This document shows, piece after piece, positions 61,404 to 64,000 of a stretch of 64,000 bases of DNA. The stretch's first letter is position 1; every line of letters starts with the position of its first letter. Source of the stretch: Leptospira abararensis (lineage in GTDB: Bacteria > Spirochaetota > Leptospiria > Leptospirales > Leptospiraceae); contig NZ_JAFFPR010000060.1 in the NCBI RefSeq assembly GCF_016918735.1, positions 124,001 through 188,000 of the forward strand, written 5' to 3'. Under the pieces are notes generated by a model. The model made no database searches, was not told the origin of the DNA, and worked only from the letters and a program-made list of their open reading frames with translations. Both the position numbers and the translations under genes were made by a program.

Positions 61404-62339
61404 ATGGCAGAACAAACCCAACACGCATTGGGAGATTTAGCCGCTCGCCAACTGGCAAATACGGTAAAAACAAATGCACAATATGGTGCAATCACCCCGC
61501 GCTTTTTAGTCAGGTTACTTGACTGGGAACCATTAGAGGCTGGGGTTTTACGTGTCAACCGAGTTAAGTCCAATACACAAGTTGATGTTCTATGTGGTCA
61601 AAAAGGAGAACAAGAACTTCCAGAAACATTTGTTAACTACGAAGAAAAACCTCGCGAATACACTCTCAGTTTAATTTCTACAATCCTTGATGTACAAACA
61701 AGAGTCTCTGATTTATATAGTTCTCCACATGAACAAATTAACGAACAACTTCGGTTAGCCATTGAAAGCGTAAAAGAAAAACAAGAACTCGAACTAATTA
61801 ATAATGAAGATTATGGACTATTAAAAAATGTTCCCACTCACCAAAGAATTAGTACAAGAAAAGGTCCACCTACTCCTGATGACTTAGATGATTTGATTAC
61901 AAAAGTTTGGAAAGAACCTTCTTTCTTTTTAGCACATCCTTTAGCGATTGCCGCTTTTGGTCGTGAGTGTACAAGAAGAGGAGTTCCACCGGCCACCGTT
62001 ACCATGTTTGGTTCTCAATTCTTAACTTGGAGAGGACTCCCACTCATACCTACTGACAAACTTCTTGTGAATGGTGAAACAAATCCAAAATCAGCGACTG
62101 GAACTTCTAATATCTTACTTCTTAGAGTCGGTGAAAAAAAACAAGGTGTTGTGGGACTTTTCCAATCAAATTTACCAGGGGAACAAACTCCAGGCCTTTC
62201 GGTTCGCTTTATGGGAATTAACAGATCTGCCATTGGTTCGTATTTGATTTCTCTTTACTGCTCCGCAGCCATACTTACGGACGATGCCATAGCGGCACTA
62301 GACAACGTAGATGTGGGAAATTATTATGAATACAAATGA
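61404..62339 (+). CDS. Family 2A encapsulin shell protein (SrpI-like)
   Basis: A 311-residue HK97-fold protein forming a protein nanocompartment. The opening (QHALGDLAARQLANTVKT), TPRFLVRLLDWEPLEAGVLR, EYTLSLISTILDVQTRVSDL, HPLAIAAFGRECTRRGVPP and SVRFMGINRSAIGSYLISLY follow the SrpI / family 2A pattern. There is no cyclic-nucleotide-binding insert, so it is not family 2B. Family 2A shells package a cysteine desulfurase and in Synechococcus respond to sulfur starvation. Here the desulfurase gene follows with a 14-base overlap. AAAGAGG gives a good ribosome site. Confidence 0.93.
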   Translation: MAEQTQHALGDLAARQLANTVKTNAQYGAITPRFLVRLLDWEPLEAGVLRVNRVKSNTQVDVLCGQKGEQELPETFVNYEEKPREYTLSLISTILDVQTRVSDLYSSPHEQINEQLRLAIESVKEKQELELINNEDYGLLKNVPTHQRISTRKGPPTPDDLDDLITKVWKEPSFFLAHPLAIAAFGRECTRRGVPPATVTMFGSQFLTWRGLPLIPTDKLLVNGETNPKSATGTSNILLLRVGEKKQGVVGLFQSNLPGEQTPGLSVRFMGINRSAIGSYLISLYCSAAILTDDAIAALDNVDVGNYYEYK

Positions 62340-63834
62340 TCCGAGTTTTCTAAAACTTAACCCGGATTCAATCACAGATGGCATCGGTGCGAATTTTCCT
62401 GATGAAAGGTCGCTCGAAAAATTGGCTCGGGAAATGTTTGGCGTATTGCAATCATTTGGCGGAAGTAATATTCCCACAAATGTTTTGTCTTCTCAGAATG
62501 TTCAGAAAGAGAAATTACCTTACTTAGAAGATTTGAAATTAACGGAAACAGGTTTTTCCTACTCCGATTTTCAATCATTCCCAACCACCAACATACCACA
62601 GTCAGGTGGCGGAAACATTGCTTCAGCAAGAAGGGACTTTCCCATCCTAACTGAAACTGTCAATGGAAAACCGTTGGTTTGGCTCGACAATGCGGCAACC
62701 ACCCAGAAGCCAACTTCCGTGATTGAAAGGTTATCTCATTTTTACTTCCATGAGAATTCCAATATCCATCGTGCGGCTCATACTCTTGCTGCAAGATCTA
62801 CTGATGCTTATGAAAAAGCTAGGTCTCTTGTACAAGGATTTATCGGAGCGGGTAGTGTAGAAGAAATTGTTTTTGTGAGAGGAACCACGGAAGGAATCAA
62901 CCTCCTTTCCAACATCCTCTCCGACAAACAGATCCAAGCTGGTGATGAAATTCTAATCACCCACTTAGAACACCACGCAAACATAGTTCCTTGGCAGATG
63001 GTCTGCGCGAAAAAGGGTGCGAAGTTAAAAGTGGCTCCTGTGGATGATTCGGGACAAATCATTTTAAGTGAATACGAACGACTGTTAAATTCTAAAACAA
63101 AAATCGTATCGATCACACAAGTATCCAATGCTTTAGGAACAGTGGTTCCTGTGGAAGAGATGACAAGGTCGGCTCATAAAGTGGGGGCTCTTGTGATAGT
63201 GGATGGAGCTCAGTCTGTCTCTCATATGCCAGTGAACGTACAAGAGATCGACTGCGACTTCTTCGTGTTTAGTGGTCATAAACTTTTTGCCCCTACAGGG
63301 ATCGGTGTGGTTTACGGGAAAAAAGCCATCTTAGACAGTTTGCCTCCCTGGCAAGGAGGAGGGAATATGATTAAGGATGTCAACTTTGATCACACTACTT
63401 TTCAAGAAGCACCTTTCCGATTTGAAGCAGGAACCGGTAACATTGCAGATGCGGTCGGACTCGGAGCTGCCATTGAATATCTAAACAAGTTCGGGATGAA
63501 ACAAATTTCTGCATTCGAACACGATCTATTGGAATATGGCACCAAAGAACTGTTAAAGGTACCAGGACTTCGTTTGATAGGAACTGCTAAAGACAAAGCA
63601 GGTGTTTTATCGTTTGTGGTGGATGGATTCAAAACGGAAGAAATTGGAAAACGATTGGCTGAAGAAGGAATTGCTGTACGAGCAGGTCACCATTGTGCGC
63701 AACCGATTTTGCGAAGATTTGGATTGGAATCCACAGTGAGACCATCACTTGCCTTTTACAATTCTTGTGAAGACATTGATGCACTGATTCGAGTGTTGTT
63801 TCAATTAGGAAGTCGGAACCGGATTGGAATTTAG
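62326..63834 (+). CDS. Encapsulin-cargo cysteine desulfurase (SufS-type) with N-terminal targeting extension
   Basis: A PLP enzyme of 502 residues. Residues 1-102 are a low-complexity, probably disordered extension with one likely helix (LEKLAREMFGVLQ), as in known family 2A cargo. The SufS-type enzyme starts near RRDFPILTETVNGKPLVWLDNAATTQ (in parts: RRDFPIL, VWLDNAATTQ). PLP Lys319 lies in SGHKLFAPTG and reactive Cys457 in RAGHHCAQP. The ATG at 62326 overlaps the shell gene stop by 14 bases. It takes sulfur from cysteine to give alanine and enzyme-bound persulfide, presumably stored as sulfur in the shell. An ATG at 62311 in frame is less likely. Confidence 0.93.
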   Translation: MNTNDPSFLKLNPDSITDGIGANFPDERSLEKLAREMFGVLQSFGGSNIPTNVLSSQNVQKEKLPYLEDLKLTETGFSYSDFQSFPTTNIPQSGGGNIASARRDFPILTETVNGKPLVWLDNAATTQKPTSVIERLSHFYFHENSNIHRAAHTLAARSTDAYEKARSLVQGFIGAGSVEEIVFVRGTTEGINLLSNILSDKQIQAGDEILITHLEHHANIVPWQMVCAKKGAKLKVAPVDDSGQIILSEYERLLNSKTKIVSITQVSNALGTVVPVEEMTRSAHKVGALVIVDGAQSVSHMPVNVQEIDCDFFVFSGHKLFAPTGIGVVYGKKAILDSLPPWQGGGNMIKDVNFDHTTFQEAPFRFEAGTGNIADAVGLGAAIEYLNKFGMKQISAFEHDLLEYGTKELLKVPGLRLIGTAKDKAGVLSFVVDGFKTEEIGKRLAEEGIAVRAGHHCAQPILRRFGLESTVRPSLAFYNSCEDIDALIRVLFQLGSRNRIGI

Positions 63835-63835
63835 T

Positions 63836-64000
63836 TCAAATAGTAAAATCTAGTCCCTGGATTTCGTTCGAACTTCTCACTCTCACTTCTGATTTCTGAT
63901 ACACAACGGAATACGGAGGAATGCTTTGGGTAATCCAGGCATTTCCTCCGATGATTGACTGTTTGCCGATGACAGTTTCTCCACCTAGGATTGTAGCTCC
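63836..64000 (-). CDS. cysE: Serine O-acetyltransferase, C-terminal part (gene runs off window)
   Basis: The last 54 residues of a left-handed beta-helix (hexapeptide) acetyltransferase. It reads GATILGGETVIGKQS, then IIGGNAWITQSIPP, YSVVYQ, the usual end of serine acetyltransferases of the EpsC/CysE type. The stop TGA is at 63838-63836, one base from the convergent desulfurase stop. The N-terminus lies beyond base 64000. The enzyme makes O-acetylserine for cysteine synthesis. Serine acetyltransferase genes are known neighbours of family 2A encapsulins. Confidence 0.88.
   Translation of the reverse strand, partial: GATILGGETVIGKQSIIGGNAWITQSIPPYSVVYQKSEVRVRSSNEIQGLDFTI

Noticed and set aside
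61404..62339. Prophage capsid gene
   Set aside because: The HK97 fold is shared with phage capsids, but the sequence follows SrpI, no other phage genes are near, and the cargo desulfurase is fused in operon.

Overview
The window reads as chromosomal DNA of a spirochaete, most likely a Leptospira of the saprophytic side of the genus. This is a judgement from gene content and protein style: flgB-flgC-fliE and fliF, many short lipoproteins with loose lipoboxes, an Mce/Mla lipid-transport operon, dapA-dapB-cdaA-cdaR, ccmE-ccmF, and small MazEF and Phd/VapC modules. It was not confirmed by any search. Most of the window is moderately AT-rich and densely coding, in short operons on both strands, with no gene-free gap over 300 bases. 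I saw no rRNA, tRNA, CRISPR array, transposase or integrase.

Layout. 1-7.3 kb: a glyoxalase I cut by the window edge, two histidine-box membrane hydroxylases (sterol desaturase superfamily), a four-gene Mla/Mce operon and a membrane-anchored AraC-type regulator. 7.3-10 kb: a YCII/DGPF protein overlapping an ECF42-like sigma factor, then a short-chain dehydrogenase. 10.2-11.7 kb: flgB, flgC and fliE (flagellar rod). 11.7-17.2 kb: a DUF4430-like lipoprotein, a metallo-hydrolase, and a GlpD-like dehydrogenase / small-molecule kinase / FGGY kinase operon. 17.5-24.9 kb: an MFS transporter, small hypothetical genes, three toxin-antitoxin modules (two MazEF, one Phd/VapC), and a TetR regulator divergent from a class III aminotransferase across a perfect operator. 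25-30.3 kb: fliF, a membrane adenylate cyclase and an alpha/beta hydrolase. 30.4-36.1 kb: dapA-dapB-cdaA-cdaR (lysine/peptidoglycan precursor plus c-di-AMP synthesis), divergent from a WecA-like glycosyltransferase and a DUF368 polyprenyl-phosphate translocase. 36-44.8 kb: an aromatic amino acid lyase, an NhaD-type antiporter, a NAPE-PLD-like hydrolase, YdcF and a ccmE-ccmF-ccmH cluster with non-standard metal/heme motifs.

45.0-49.8 kb: an AT-richer two-gene insert. It encodes a nitrilase-fold protein with a long extra C-terminal region and a 1006-residue Rad50/SMC-type ATPase with a zinc-hook CPLC motif and an N-terminal domain resembling an ABC-three-component middle component. This is the best candidate in the window for a poorly described, probably anti-phage, system.

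49.9-57.7 kb: BioF-like synthase, sirtuin, a small DUF486 membrane protein, separate coaB and coaC genes, a CNNM/CorC membrane protein, and a large secreted repeat protein. 57.8-64 kb: a four-PAS hybrid histidine kinase, then a family 2A encapsulin shell gene, its cysteine desulfurase cargo with a ~100-residue N-terminal targeting extension, and the 3' end of a serine acetyltransferase on the other strand. Together these form a sulfur-handling nanocompartment locus, with a long perfect inverted repeat directly in front of the shell gene.
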